Translations under genes and position numbers: made by a program
NCBI GenBank assembly: GCA_963922205.1
Contig: CAWUHX010000045.1
Coordinates: 372,001-436,000, forward strand
Direction of reading: 5' to 3'
Source of the DNA: Romanomermis culicivorax
Lineage: Eukaryota > Nematoda > Enoplea > Mermithida > Mermithidae
Length of the DNA stretch: 64,000 bases
Shown here: in pieces, positions 18,288-28,020 of the stretch
Numbering within the stretch: position 1 is the first letter of the stretch
Layout: each line of letters opens with the position of its first letter
Notes under the pieces: generated by a model
The model's database searches: none
Seen by the model: the letters and a program-made list of their open reading frames with translations, nothing else
Told to the model about the DNA's origin: nothing

Positions 18288-19060
18288 TTGTCCAAAGACG
18301 TTTGAGATTTAAGTTCATGCTATAATTTGGTTTTTGAGTAGCTAGGTTCATTTTTTGGCTATCTCTAAAGAAAACACAAAAATTAATTCTTTAACATGTC
18401 AGGGATGGACATAGTCTATCTCAAAGTTGTGAAGAAATAGCCGAAGTCGACGCGTTTTGCGTCGACGCCGATTTGCATAGACACCGTGCATAAATATGCT
18501 GGTCGTCTATGTTTTTGGTCATTCAGTGATTATTGTTTTTGTTTTTATTGAAAGAAGAAAATCGGCGGCCCGATTGGGCATTAATTTATATTATTTTGTT
18601 ATATTATTGTGGTGGAGCATTTCCGCCTGGAATACAACGACCCTCGGCCGATCGCCTGTGGATTACTCGCAGCGGAGGGAACGCAGGTTAGACCCCGGAT
18701 CTCTGGAGAGCCACCCAGCGTGCAAGTCTACATTTACAACTCAGTTCTCGGCCTGACTTCTGATTTTGCCCCTGGTTTGAAGTTACTTGAGCTCAGGGTG
18801 TTATCATTTCTTCTGCAGTTCTTCGGGACGAAAGCAGGAGATCTTTGTTGATTTAGAGACTGACCGAACTGTTGCAATCTGATTCTACCTAAGGTTTCGG
18901 CCTGATTAGGTGAATTAGCTAGTAACTGATTAGGTCTATTTTTGGTATCAAATCCTTTCTTTATATTTCTCAATCTATCCCAAGTCTCATTTCAACACAT
19001 AACTTTACTTTACTAGTAGCAATTTGTTCCACAATTACTTCTATTTTCATTATCTTCTTT

Positions 19061-19249
19061 TTATTTAGCCGCAAACTGCTTATATATTGCCATATGTTTC
19101 CTCTCCAAATGTTTTCTCTGACATCCAGTAGCACAACCTTTTCTGGATAACTGGATTCTGCATTTATTGCACTTTGCCTTTTCTTCATCATCTGGGGACA
19201 CTGTGAAGTAGTCCCACACTCTGCTAGTGAAGGAAAAACTTAAATCCAT
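19061..19249 (-). pseudogene. BED zinc-finger fragment of a hAT transposase
   Basis: The frame shows a BED finger: an aromatic start (RVWDYFTVS), the CxxC pair (AKCNKCRIQLSRKG) and the HxxxxH pair (KHLERKHMA). This DNA-binding domain sits at the N-terminus of many hAT transposases. No intact ORF joins it to the dimerisation fragment at 18027-18287. Confidence 0.8.
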
Positions 19250-20140
19250 AATTTCTGAAAAAAGTTTCCATTTCTATTTATTTCTTTTCTGATGAAACCA
19301 ATATTAATCTAAACATGAATACAATTTAATGAATGAAAATTATCAATTAGTACATGTGAACTATTTCAATAAACGAACACCTCAATCATCTATTAATCTA
19401 TTGACACCAATGAATACAAATTCATTTAACTCAATTTTAGACAAATTAGACATAGTACATATACTTATTGAAAGATCCGGATCAGATCCGCGCGGATCTG
19501 TTTCTCAAGATCCGGATCCGCTGAACCAAATTTTCCAAGATCCGGATCCGGATCCGCTGTCACCAAAAAAGTCGATCCGGCCCATCCCTACCATTGGCAC
19601 AAATTTTTTTGGCCCCTTGTGCCAATTGGCACAAATGTCCGTGCACAAAAAAAACGTTGGTCCTTTTTATTGTGCCAAAACATGTTTTTTGGCTCACAAA
19701 AAAATTTGGAATGGCACAAAAAATTTCGAGCGTTTGTGCCAATTGGCACAAAATTTTTAGCTGATCAAACATTAAATTTCCTTGATTTTCAGACTTTTAA
19801 GGACTGAAAATGCAAAATTTTTTCGGCGCGGAGCGCCGAATCAATGAATATAATAATATTTCCTACTCGTAATATTTGACTCGAACGCGAACGATTTCTC
19901 CTCGAACAGTGTATCAGTAGTATTGTTGCAGCAAATTTCATACGCTGTCAATGACTGATTAATGAAAAGAAATTCTGAATATATTCTCTGTTCATTCAGT
20001 CAGATAAAACTGAAATTCTTACTTTCTGTGTTTGATTAAGTCAAACAGAAAAATCGATATCTTTGGTGCAATGTTTGGGCCGAAAATTCACAAATTTTCC
20101 ACGTTATTTCCTCTAGTCTTTACATTGTTGTTAAATATTA

Positions 20141-20252
20141 AGGTAAAGTGGGGTGACTTTGATCAGGGGCAACTTTGATCAGAGTATGGTTATAGTTATT
20201 GAATGCCATACTCTGATCAATGTCACCCCTGATCAATGTTGCCCCACTTTAC
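20141..20252. mobile_element. Foldback MITE with TTTGATCAGGGG motifs
   Basis: Two 47-bp arms (20143-20189 and 20206-20252) are near-perfect inverse complements around a 16-bp spacer. Mismatches are mainly TGAC against TTGC. Each arm has GTAAAGTGGGG at its outer end and two TTTGATCA/TGATCAA boxes. Comparison with the other tandem-repeat unit shows that this block is an insertion; ATTA on both sides (20137-20140, 20253-20256) is the likely target duplication. Confidence 0.85.
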
Positions 20253-21122
20253 ATTATATAGAATATTTGTAGTCGAAAATTGAATCAATTTGATCATCAA
20301 TGCTAGAGCCTTAATTTTCTCGGCATTTCATTTCTTTTTGAGTCGCTGCGAACTATTTTCTTGCACAGTTTTTTCTTATCTCACTGACATGATTAACTGA
20401 AAAATAGGTTAGGCTGGGGACCATTTTGCAAAAAATTAATGCGGTTAAACTTGGCATCAATTTATAGTTTTATTAAACTTTTGGCCTAAAATCTTTCCAC
20501 AGTTTTCAGTATATGTTTCTTGTAGAAAAATTTTTTTTGTGCCATTGGCACAAATTTTTTTGGCCTCTCGTGTCAATTGGCACAAATGTCCGTGCACAAA
20601 AAAAACGCTGGCTCAAAGCATTGCGGACCAGTGTTTTTTTTGTGCCAAAACATGGTTTTTGGCACAAAAAATTTTGAGCGTTTGTGCCAATTGGCACAAA
20701 ATTTTCGGTTGTTCAACATTGAATTCCACTGATTTTTAGACCATTTAGGGGTCGAAAATGCAAAAAATTTCTGGCGCTTCGTGCCGAGTCAATGATGATT
20801 ATATATATATATATATTTTTTGGAAAACAATTTATCATGATACGAGAAAACATCAATAAACAATATAATATCCACGAGATTATAGGCGAGAAAAAATTTT
20901 TTTTCCATAAATTTTACATATATCATATAACAACGAAACTTTTGAGGTTGGATATTCATCAAATTTGTTCCCGAGGCGTCTTTAAAACAGAAACATACGA
21001 TTCTGAATACAAATTTGAATTATACATTGAACTCGTTTGAAAAAAAACATAACTTTAAATGGACGAAATAAACTTACTAAAAGATGCATAAAAGAAAACA
21101 CTAAAAAACGATTTGCTAGGAA

Positions 21123-22591
21123 CAGGGTTCCTGCGCGTCCTTGAAATCCTTGAATTGTCCTTATTGTTGAAAGCCGTCCTTGAAATCCTGGAATTGTCCT
21201 TGAATTCTGGAAAAAAAGAGAAATGCCCTTGAATTTTCTCTAAGTTCATGGCGTGAAATTAATTTTGAGGAAAAAACGTCAAAAATTTCCGGCGCTCCGC
21301 GCCAAAAAACGTTGTTCTCTTTTCAATTCTTAGTTGTGACTTTTCTGCTTTGTTTTTATTTTTTTTATTTATATACCAACTGCCCAGAATTCTGCTGACA
21401 AATGGTTTTTTTCCTTCGCTGGTGTGCCCTCATCCTTTTTCTGCATTGCATGGATTAAGCCTCTATCTCAGGATTGTATTAGTGTAATGTTTTCTCACCA
21501 ACAGTAATCAGGCACCTATAAAAATTATCGTGATCAGTGCACCACTTTCAGTACTGTTTAACCTGTGAAAGCTAAAATCTAGGTACCAAAACTTTATTTT
21601 TATAGTCTTACAGCTGGGCATATGGATAATTCTTGTGAAACTCTCAGGCCTTGTTTAAAAGTCACTGTATAACGAAACTAGAAATTATACACGTCCAATA
21701 GATAAGTGAAAATTCAGACAAAACCTGCATCAACTGCTGAAAGTATAGTGATGTTGCTGCAGATAATAGAAAAGACATCAGCTATGAGCCAGCAAGTGGA
21801 ATACGACAACCTTCAAGGTATTATCACGATGAGCACTTTGTCTGCATATAACGTTTCCTTGATGTTAGCAAAAGTTAAGGTAACCAAATTGAATGAGGAT
21901 TCCCATTTTGTTAGTGCGTAATGTATTTTTCAACCCAGGAAGTCAGAAAAATCTATTTCCAATGCACTCTGAGCAAAATTATGGGATTGAATTATGTGGA
22001 ATTAATCAATTAATTAATGTGAATTGTGTGAAATTATGTGTAATAAGCAAACAAATTTTGTAATTATAGTTTCTAGTTGGTCGAAAGGTTGCGAGTTGAT
22101 GGATCACAATCTGCATTGTATTCAAGATGTCAGTAATTGAGCAAACTTAATTGCATCTGAGCGAGTTGCAGTTGAGTGGTTTGGAATAGCTTATCATGTT
22201 TTTCGTGTTGGATAGAATCTGTGATGCAAATCCTGATAAGCTGTGTAAACATAAGGTCGTTGTCCTGGTCAATGAATTGCAATAATACATGGAGAGTGAA
22301 TATATTTTCAGGATTTGGAATTGCTCTAGATTTCGATGATGATTTAATGTAAAGGTATGTGTCTGGTATGTGTGGTATGTCTTCCAAGTTGAACACTGGT
22401 TTGTCTTTGTGGTTGATTATGTCTAGGGCTGATATGGGATTGATTTTTCTGAGGATGCTTGCTATTTCCTTTTGCCATTCTGGAGTATCACTATTTTTTG
22501 ATGAAAATAGTCCTTGAAGAATGAAAAAATTTTTCCTTAAAATCCTTGAATTGTCCTTGAATTTCATTTTCAAAAGGGCGCATGAACCCTG
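21123..22591. mobile_element. CAGGGTTC-terminus DNA element (1.47 kb)
   Basis: The left end reads CAGGGTTCCTGCGCGTCCTT and the right end, inverted, CAGGGTTCATGCGCCCTTTT. Both subterminal parts repeat TCCTTGAATTGTCCTTGAA. TAGGAA flanks both sides (21117-21122, 22592-22597), a possible 6-bp target duplication. A GGCGC hairpin lies at 21289-21303. Inside is a minus-strand frame (22130-22690, partly outside) with no recognised domain. The superfamily is uncertain; hAT-like is my best guess. Confidence 0.65.
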
Positions 22592-22709
22592 TAGGAAATT
22601 GACGAAAAAGTTTATCCTGAAAGTATTAAAAGGATGTTCATAACCGATTAAATAATGAGAAAAAAGAGAAAAATTATTACAAACACACACAATATTTGGA
22701 GTAGGTGGC

Positions 22710-25259
22710 CTACATAATTAGTGTTATCTTATACCTGCTTTTCTTACAAATTTTATTCTTCAGAAAAAACGATTCAAAAGTTTTGTTTTCTAAAATTTCA
22801 GATTGCCTCATAATCAATACTTGAAAATTTTTCCTAAAAATTTCCCATGGATCTTCCAATTCATTTTTCTTTTCGTAAAACATTCTTGACTGCCAAATAC
22901 TTTTTTGAGAAGTACAAATGATCAGATTTAACACCACAATTTTCTCACGACTTGCATACCTAAGCTTCACACCAAAAATGAAATTTTCAATATTCATATT
23001 TAAATCCTTGTCTATGCCCTTCAAGGCTATAGCAATTTTGATCCAAAAATCTGTTATTCTAGGACAGAGGGCAAAAACATGATAAACATCTTCTCTTTCA
23101 GATCTGCCTTCATGTAAACAAAACTTACAACTTGCATCGAAGTTTGGATCCATGTGATTTATTTTTGATCTGGTCAACAGAAACCTGTGAATAATTGAAA
23201 ATCTAATGTTTCTCCCATATCCATCTAAAAATTTAACTGGACTACAAGTTAATAACTCAAGAATAGTTTTCCTAGGTAATCCAATTTTATGTTCCCAATA
23301 TTCAGTGATTTTTGGTTGGCACTTTTTTACAATTTTGTCTAGGATTATGAGATAAAACACTTTTGTAGAAACATGATCCAAATGAAGAGATCTCCCTCCT
23401 ACTTCAACTACATTATTATTTAGAAACTGGAACTTAGTATCTATTTCTGCAGTTCTGATCCTCTTATATAACTCAGGGACATGCATTCTTGCCAGCTGTC
23501 TTTTTGACTTATTTTTTACTTTATCTAGAAAGAAAAAACTAATATCAGGATTCCTTTTTTCCATCTTTATCAGAAGCATCAAATTCATTGCTTCAATTTT
23601 TGCAATGACATCGACCATACCTATACCTCCTGCATTCCGGGGTAATTTTAGCTTCTCAGTTGCTACCAGATTCCTATTAGATCTATTTGACCAAATAAAC
23701 TTTATAGCAAATTTTTCAATGTATTTAACAAAATCCGGCTCTATATCACAAAACAAGGCTGAATACCATAGTTTAGACAAAAAATATGTATCAATAATTT
23801 TAGCTCTGGCATAATATGAAATTTTACTTGATGCTAGGTTTCCTCTAAATTTACTGATTTCTTCTTTCAATGCTTTAACATTTTCATCTTGTTCAGCTCC
23901 CTGCTTATTGAAGTAGATTCCATAGATTCTCATCTTTTCAACAAGGAAGTCTTTATATTCATGTGGAATATTTTCTTTCATGTCACCAATGCAAAGAATT
24001 TTAGTCTTTTCTTTTTTCCAAGTAGCCCCAGAGGCTTTTCTGTACATTTCATACACATCAAAAATTTTCCTGACTGATTCATAATCTTTCAAGAAAAAAT
24101 TTGTATCATCAGCATAACAATTTATCTTGAATTCTTTCCCTAGAACTTGTAATCCTCTTATTAGACTATTTTTCCTGATGTGATTGCATACTGTCTCTGA
24201 TACAAGCACATAAATCAAAGGTGATAATGGACAGCCTTGTCTTATTCCTCTGCTTACATTCAATGGAAAAGTTTCATAGCCATTCACCAATAATGATGAT
24301 TGCAATTGCCCTAAATTATAAATTATTTTATAAAATTGTATGAATCTTGGATCAAAGTTGAAAAAAACTAAAGTATCAAAGATATAGTCCCATTCAACAA
24401 TGTCAAAAGCTGACATGTGATCTACCGATAAAATTAAAGCTTTTTCTTCTGTTTCCTTTTGATAATGAATCATATTATAGATGGACAACAATCCATCTCT
24501 GATATCTCTTCCTTTCACTGCACATGTCTGGTTTTCATGTACAATGTCAGGCATGATACTTTTCATTCTATTAACCAAGATTTTTGCCAAAATTTTATAA
24601 TCAACATTTAACATTGTTATTGGTCGCCAACTACTTCTTTCAGACATATCATGTTCTCCTTTATATATCTGAGATATAATACCATGATACATTGTATTAG
24701 TCATTTTACCTGAATCGTATATAATAGAGAATAATGTCTTCAATATAGGTACCAAAGAATCAATAAACTTTTGATAATACTCAATAGGAATTCCATCACT
24801 TCCAGGTGATTTTCCTTTCTTGAATGAGAAAATTGCCTTTCTAATTTCTTCTTCTGAAAATTCTTCTCTGAGTAACTTGTTTTGATCATCAGAAACCATT
24901 TTAGTAGATTTTTCTTCCAAGAAAATTTGTTTGTGTTCTCTACTTGTGCCAACTGTTTTGAAAAGCTTCTCATATTGTCTTCTATACTCTTCCAAAACTT
25001 CTAATTGATCCTCTAATATATTACCACATTCTGTCTTGACTGAAGTTATTGTTCTATTCTCAGCAGGCCTTTTTTGCAAAACTTTTGCAGTTGCAAGTGA
25101 ACATCTATCAGCAAGAATGTCTTGATAATGTGTTTTACTCAGCTTTTCATTAATTAGACCCTTAATCACTGTTTTATACTCATTCTTAACTTTTCTATAT
25201 TCTTTTCTTAATCCCAGATCCTGATTATTACATTTCAATTTTTCTCTTATCTCATTCAT
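22710..25259 (-). CDS. LINE ORF2 reverse transcriptase (open, 849 codons)
   Basis: RNA-templated DNA synthesis for the LINE. The frame has the RT landmarks in order: KGKSPGSDGIPIEYY (about residues 148-162), SVDHMSAFD (catalytic D280), RGIRQGCPLSPLIY (337-350) and CYADDTNFFL (catalytic YADD 382-385). A C-terminal Cys/His motif, CKFCLHEG..VYHVFALCP, is typical of L1/Tx1-type ORF2. The frame is open upstream of this ATG to a TAA at 25398-25400, where it should join the endonuclease. The intact RT beside a broken endonuclease suggests fairly recent loss of activity. Charged lysine/glutamate-rich linkers flank the RT. Confidence 0.9.
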   Translation of the reverse strand: MNEIREKLKCNNQDLGLRKEYRKVKNEYKTVIKGLINEKLSKTHYQDILADRCSLATAKVLQKRPAENRTITSVKTECGNILEDQLEVLEEYRRQYEKLFKTVGTSREHKQIFLEEKSTKMVSDDQNKLLREEFSEEEIRKAIFSFKKGKSPGSDGIPIEYYQKFIDSLVPILKTLFSIIYDSGKMTNTMYHGIISQIYKGEHDMSERSSWRPITMLNVDYKILAKILVNRMKSIMPDIVHENQTCAVKGRDIRDGLLSIYNMIHYQKETEEKALILSVDHMSAFDIVEWDYIFDTLVFFNFDPRFIQFYKIIYNLGQLQSSLLVNGYETFPLNVSRGIRQGCPLSPLIYVLVSETVCNHIRKNSLIRGLQVLGKEFKINCYADDTNFFLKDYESVRKIFDVYEMYRKASGATWKKEKTKILCIGDMKENIPHEYKDFLVEKMRIYGIYFNKQGAEQDENVKALKEEISKFRGNLASSKISYYARAKIIDTYFLSKLWYSALFCDIEPDFVKYIEKFAIKFIWSNRSNRNLVATEKLKLPRNAGGIGMVDVIAKIEAMNLMLLIKMEKRNPDISFFFLDKVKNKSKRQLARMHVPELYKRIRTAEIDTKFQFLNNNVVEVGGRSLHLDHVSTKVFYLIILDKIVKKCQPKITEYWEHKIGLPRKTILELLTCSPVKFLDGYGRNIRFSIIHRFLLTRSKINHMDPNFDASCKFCLHEGRSEREDVYHVFALCPRITDFWIKIAIALKGIDKDLNMNIENFIFGVKLRYASREKIVVLNLIICTSQKSIWQSRMFYEKKNELEDPWEIFRKNFQVLIMRQSEILENKTFESFFLKNKICKKSRYKITLIM

Positions 25260-25397
25260 TTTGTTTTCACAATTCTTCCTTATTCTAAAATTCTTCTTAT
25301 CAATTTTCTTTTTGAGATATATAAAATCCTGCTTTATGTTTACTTTGAAATTTTCCCATTTATTAATTAAGGATTTGCCTGAAGTGTCCGTAAGATC

Positions 25398-26212
25398 TTA
25401 AAAATTTTTCTCAAAAGAATTTCTAACTTCTTTTATGATCTCATTTTCTTTTGTACTAAGATAACTACTATTCATTTTCCAAAAAGAAGGCCCAAATGTG
25501 ACTAGCAAAAAATTTAATTTGATAGTTACCATAAAGAGCTTGTGATCTTATTCCTAAATCAAGTACTTTGTAGCTCTTGAAAGAGTCAGACAAAAATCTT
25601 GTTGTGTAAATTCTATCAATTCTTGAAGCAGATTTATGAGCATTGGAAATATGTGTAAAAATTTTCAGCTTTGGATGGTTTAGTCGAAAAATATCATACA
25701 ATCCCAGCTTACTTTTCACAGCCTCGAACTCTTCTTTTCCTTTTCTTCTTCTTTGAATCTGAATGAATCTCTGTCAAGAAGACCACACTCTGTAAAATTG
25801 AAGTCACCTAGGATGATTGCTTCATTGTGATGCCTGAAGGAATCATTGATTTTTTTGTATCAGCTTCTTTCGCAGGAGCATATATTACCATAATATAAAA
25901 CTTTTTCTTTTCCAGTTCTGCAAGATATGCTAGTACCCTGCCTTTCATTTCAAAAACTTTTCTCTTCAATTTTAGTCTACAAGTATGGTTAACTAACAAA
26001 GCTATACCAGTACAGTTTGTGTCAGCAGAAGAAAGTTTATAAGCAAAATATTTCTCAAAAGTACACTTAAAAAGGAATGAATCTTTTTTAGTTTTAAAAT
26101 GTGTTTCCTGTAGAGCTAGAATATCTATACCTTTTGTTTGCTCATAAATTTTGCTCAGTTTCAAATCATTCCTCAATAACCCTGCACAGTTCAGAGTTGC
26201 TACTCTGAGCAT
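25398..26212 (-). pseudogene. LINE ORF2 endonuclease domain, frameshifted
   Basis: An exonuclease-endonuclease-phosphatase domain that would nick target DNA. The first part (26212-25808) has the start LRVATLNCAGL, the catalytic LQETH and the IYAPA strand. The GDFN motif and the SRIDRIY motif follow in other frames (about 25790 and 25600). The three pieces lie in three different frames, so at least two frameshifts have occurred, and an in-frame TAA separates the domain from the RT. The last SDH motif is degenerate (GNYQIKF). It belongs to the same ORF2 as 22710-25259. Confidence 0.85.
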
Positions 26213-26304
26213 ATTCCCTTGCCTAGCAGTTGTTGGAAAAAAATAAAAAAGCTAAGTCAAAGAGTTTAAATCAATGCAGGGTTAGAAAATTCTGACCAGA
26301 ATGC

Positions 26305-27295
26305 TTAGATTGTAGGCCGCTTACTATCATTTACATCAGGTGATAAAACTTCTGGGCCCCTTTTAACTTGCCCATTCAAAAAACGAGTTGACAGCTCTGC
26401 TTCTTTTTGAAAATCAACGTTTGATCGCATTTCGTCCCGTAACTTCATCAAAATTTTGCCGAAATTGTTTGCTCCCCAATTACTGCGGTTGTCAATACGC
26501 GGATCCTCCATTCGTATACCGATACCCCAATACGGATCAAACGGGTTTGTTTTGACTAATTTGTAATCAAGCATATTAAATAAGGCACGACGTAAATGCT
26601 TCCACTGGGAATATTTATATCAATTTGCCTCGTATAATGTCCTAGAAGCAAATTCGGCCCAAGGTGTTGTCAGGTTGCTCCAATCATATTGTTCGCCAAG
26701 TCGCTTCGCTATGGCTGCATTATCACAATTTATAATTTGATTTTCTTTCTCTGGAAGATTCATTGTGCTGGCCTTTTGAGCAAATAAATAATGTTAGGTA
26801 CTCTTATAAGTTTGACCATGGACAGTAAATTTACACAGGAAATGGTTCGACAAAATACATTTGTAGGTATAAAATGGTATATAGTCCTATTTTTTCGACA
26901 TTAATGTGAAATTAAATAGATCTGGGTAATTATTCATCGACGTGTTTTGTTTTTCCACAACATTGATTTTCAAAATTGATAAATCTGAGTTTACACTTGC
27001 TACTGATGAACTTTCTGAAGGTGTTGGATTACCTACTTGTGTTGTCGCAGTAACAGATGCATAGGATTTGATGTTTTTCGGTGGTTTAGGAAGGTTTTCA
27101 TAAGTAACGCTGCAATCTTTCCGCATGTGGGCCGGCTGCATACATTTTCAGCAATAAGTCTCCATGCCATAAAACCAGAGTTGTAATTTAATAGGTTTAA
27201 TCATAGGTTGAATGTGGAGCCAAACAACACCAGGGATTTTAATTTCTAGTGTAATCTCAATTTTAATAGCTCAAATTTTTTAGGGTTTGACCTTC
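26305..27295 (-). pseudogene. LINE ORF1, zinc knuckle plus NADAR-like domain, with in-frame stops
   Basis: A single frame (all pieces in register) can be followed through the segment. The N-terminal part reads like a gag-type ORF1 (WLHIQPMIKPIKLQLWFYG) leading to a CCHC zinc knuckle (pattern C-x2-C-x4-H-x4-C around 27120-27155) whose second residue is a TGA stop. A low-complexity linker (PPKNIKSYASV) follows, then a NADAR-like domain (26853-26405) and a short tail ending PTI. Stops of all three kinds interrupt it near 27150, 26884, 26790 and 26610, so ORF1 is dead in this copy. ORF1 proteins normally bind LINE RNA; a NADAR fusion is unusual. Confidence 0.75.
26405..26853 (-). other. NADAR (YbiA/DUF1768-like) domain within LINE ORF1
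   Basis: Four family landmarks occur in order: LSNHFLCKFTVHGQTYKS and HYLFAQKA (family: FSNFYPCPF..G..Y.S.EHY..AQKA), AIAKRLGE, a WAEFASRTLYEAN segment, and NPFDPYWGIGIRMEDPR with NWGANNFGKILMKLRDEMR (family: ..P.D.FWG.G..G.N.LGK.LM..R). NADAR proteins act on ADP-ribose or riboflavin-pathway metabolites, in some cases as N-glycosidases. Two stops fall inside, one replacing the usually conserved Glu before HY. The identification is by motif memory only. Confidence 0.72.
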
Positions 27296-27709
27296 TGAAG
27301 TTCACCAAAATGCATCATTTCGGTTTTGAAGTGAAAAAAAGTTTTCCATCAGTGAGAACCATGCCCAAAATTTTGTCTTGTAACGAATGGAAAAAGAGAT
27401 GAGGTAATTCAGTTGATTGAAACTGTTGAAGTTTAATTAGTAGGTCGAAGTAGATATGTTAATGGACGTGTCTGATAGAAAACAATGACTGTTACACTCA
27501 TTGACCGATGTGAAGCGCCGGAAAATTTTGAGATTTTTCTCAGTGATAGACACAAAATCGACATATAACAAAGTCCCAAGGGGGTGACGGCCACCACCCC
27601 GCCCCCTAAATACGGCCTTGATTCATATGACATTATATTCATATGACTAATTTTGCATTTCTGTTTTTTATTTTGTTTTGTGTAACAACGGCAATAAATA
27701 TTTTTCATT
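27296..27709. repeat. GGCGC-hairpin family copy and flanks
   Basis: This contains the family context (GAAGCGCCGGAAAATTTTGAG at 27512-27532, AATTAGTAGGTCGAAGTAGATATG) matching 28655-28775. A GC-rich stretch at 27562-27615 looks like one terminus of a hAT-like element, but no partner end was found. An ATTTC/ATTTCATT run lies at 27690-27720. No gene. Confidence 0.5.
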
Positions 27710-28020
27710 TCATTTCATTTCAAGCACAAAAAGTAAGAATTTGAGTTATAAATCCGAATGTGACTGAATGAACATAGAATATTCAGAATTTATTTTCATT
27801 CATCATTCATTGGCAGCCTATAAACTTTTGTGCAACGATGCTGATATGTTCATTGACTCGGCGCGAAGCGCCGAAAATTTTTTGCATTTTCGGCCCCTAA
27901 ATCGTCTGAAAATCAGGGAAATTTAATGTTTGAACAGCCAAAAATTTTGTGCCAATTGGCACAAACGCTCAAATTTTTTTGTGCCAAACACCATGTATTG
28001 GCACAAAAAAACACTGATAC
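27710..28020. repeat. Inverted partial copy of the GTGCCAATTGGCAC repeat
   Basis: Read in reverse complement this matches the tandem unit at 16640-16990: the GTGCCAATTGGCAC palindrome (27949-27963), the hairpin TCGGCGC-GAA-GCGCCGA (27858-27874) and the CATTCAGTCA..GAATATTC motifs in order. It shows that the unit is also dispersed and not only tandem. Confidence 0.8.

Larger units (their letters stand above)
17418..19590. mobile_element. hAT DNA transposon remnant with 8-bp target duplication
   Basis: The element starts TAGGGATGGGCCGG and ends with the exact inverse CCGGCCCATCCCTA. It is flanked on both sides by CCATTGGC, a perfect 8-bp target duplication as made by hAT transposases. Both subterminal regions are packed with GGATCCGGATCC-type repeats. 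Inside, on the minus strand, sit a BED zinc finger (19061-19249) and a hAT C-terminal dimerisation segment (18027-18287), the right order for a transposase, but the catalytic middle is missing or unrecognisable. It lies inside one unit of the ~850-bp tandem repeat, so it is younger than that repeat. Confidence 0.93.
16600..20800. repeat. ~850-bp tandem repeat with GTGCCAATTGGCAC palindromes, 2+ units
   Basis: The anchor GTGCCAAAACATG occurs at 16646, 19672 and 20642. After removing the inserted hAT (17418-19590 plus 8-bp duplication) and the foldback MITE (20141-20252), the periods are about 845 and 854 bp. Each unit carries the palindrome TTGTGCCAATTGGCACAAA, a GGCGC hairpin (16796-16812, 19822-19840, 20771-20788), TTTCCTACTCG and CATTCAGTCAGAT. 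The third unit is partial. An inverted partial copy lies at 27710-28020. Confidence 0.85.
22598..27295 (-). mobile_element. Tx1/L1-like LINE retrotransposon, 5' truncated or interrupted
   Basis: Read on the minus strand, the element runs from a decayed ORF1 (about 27295-26305) to an apurinic-type endonuclease (26212-25398, broken), then a long open reverse transcriptase with a C-terminal Cys/His motif (25397-22710) and a short 3' tail. At about 27295 ORF1 homology meets sequence of the GGCGC-hairpin repeat family (GACCTTCTGAAGTTCACCAA), which marks the 5' limit. The 3' end is not sharply defined and abuts the CAGGGTTC element. Confidence 0.85.

Noticed and set aside
18496-18973. Small ORFs inside the hAT element as captured genes
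   Set aside because: Short, overlapping, on both strands and without recognisable motifs.
27562-27615. GC-rich terminus (inverse of CAAGGCCGTATTTAGGGGGC) as another hAT element
   Set aside because: No matching opposite end or target duplication could be found.
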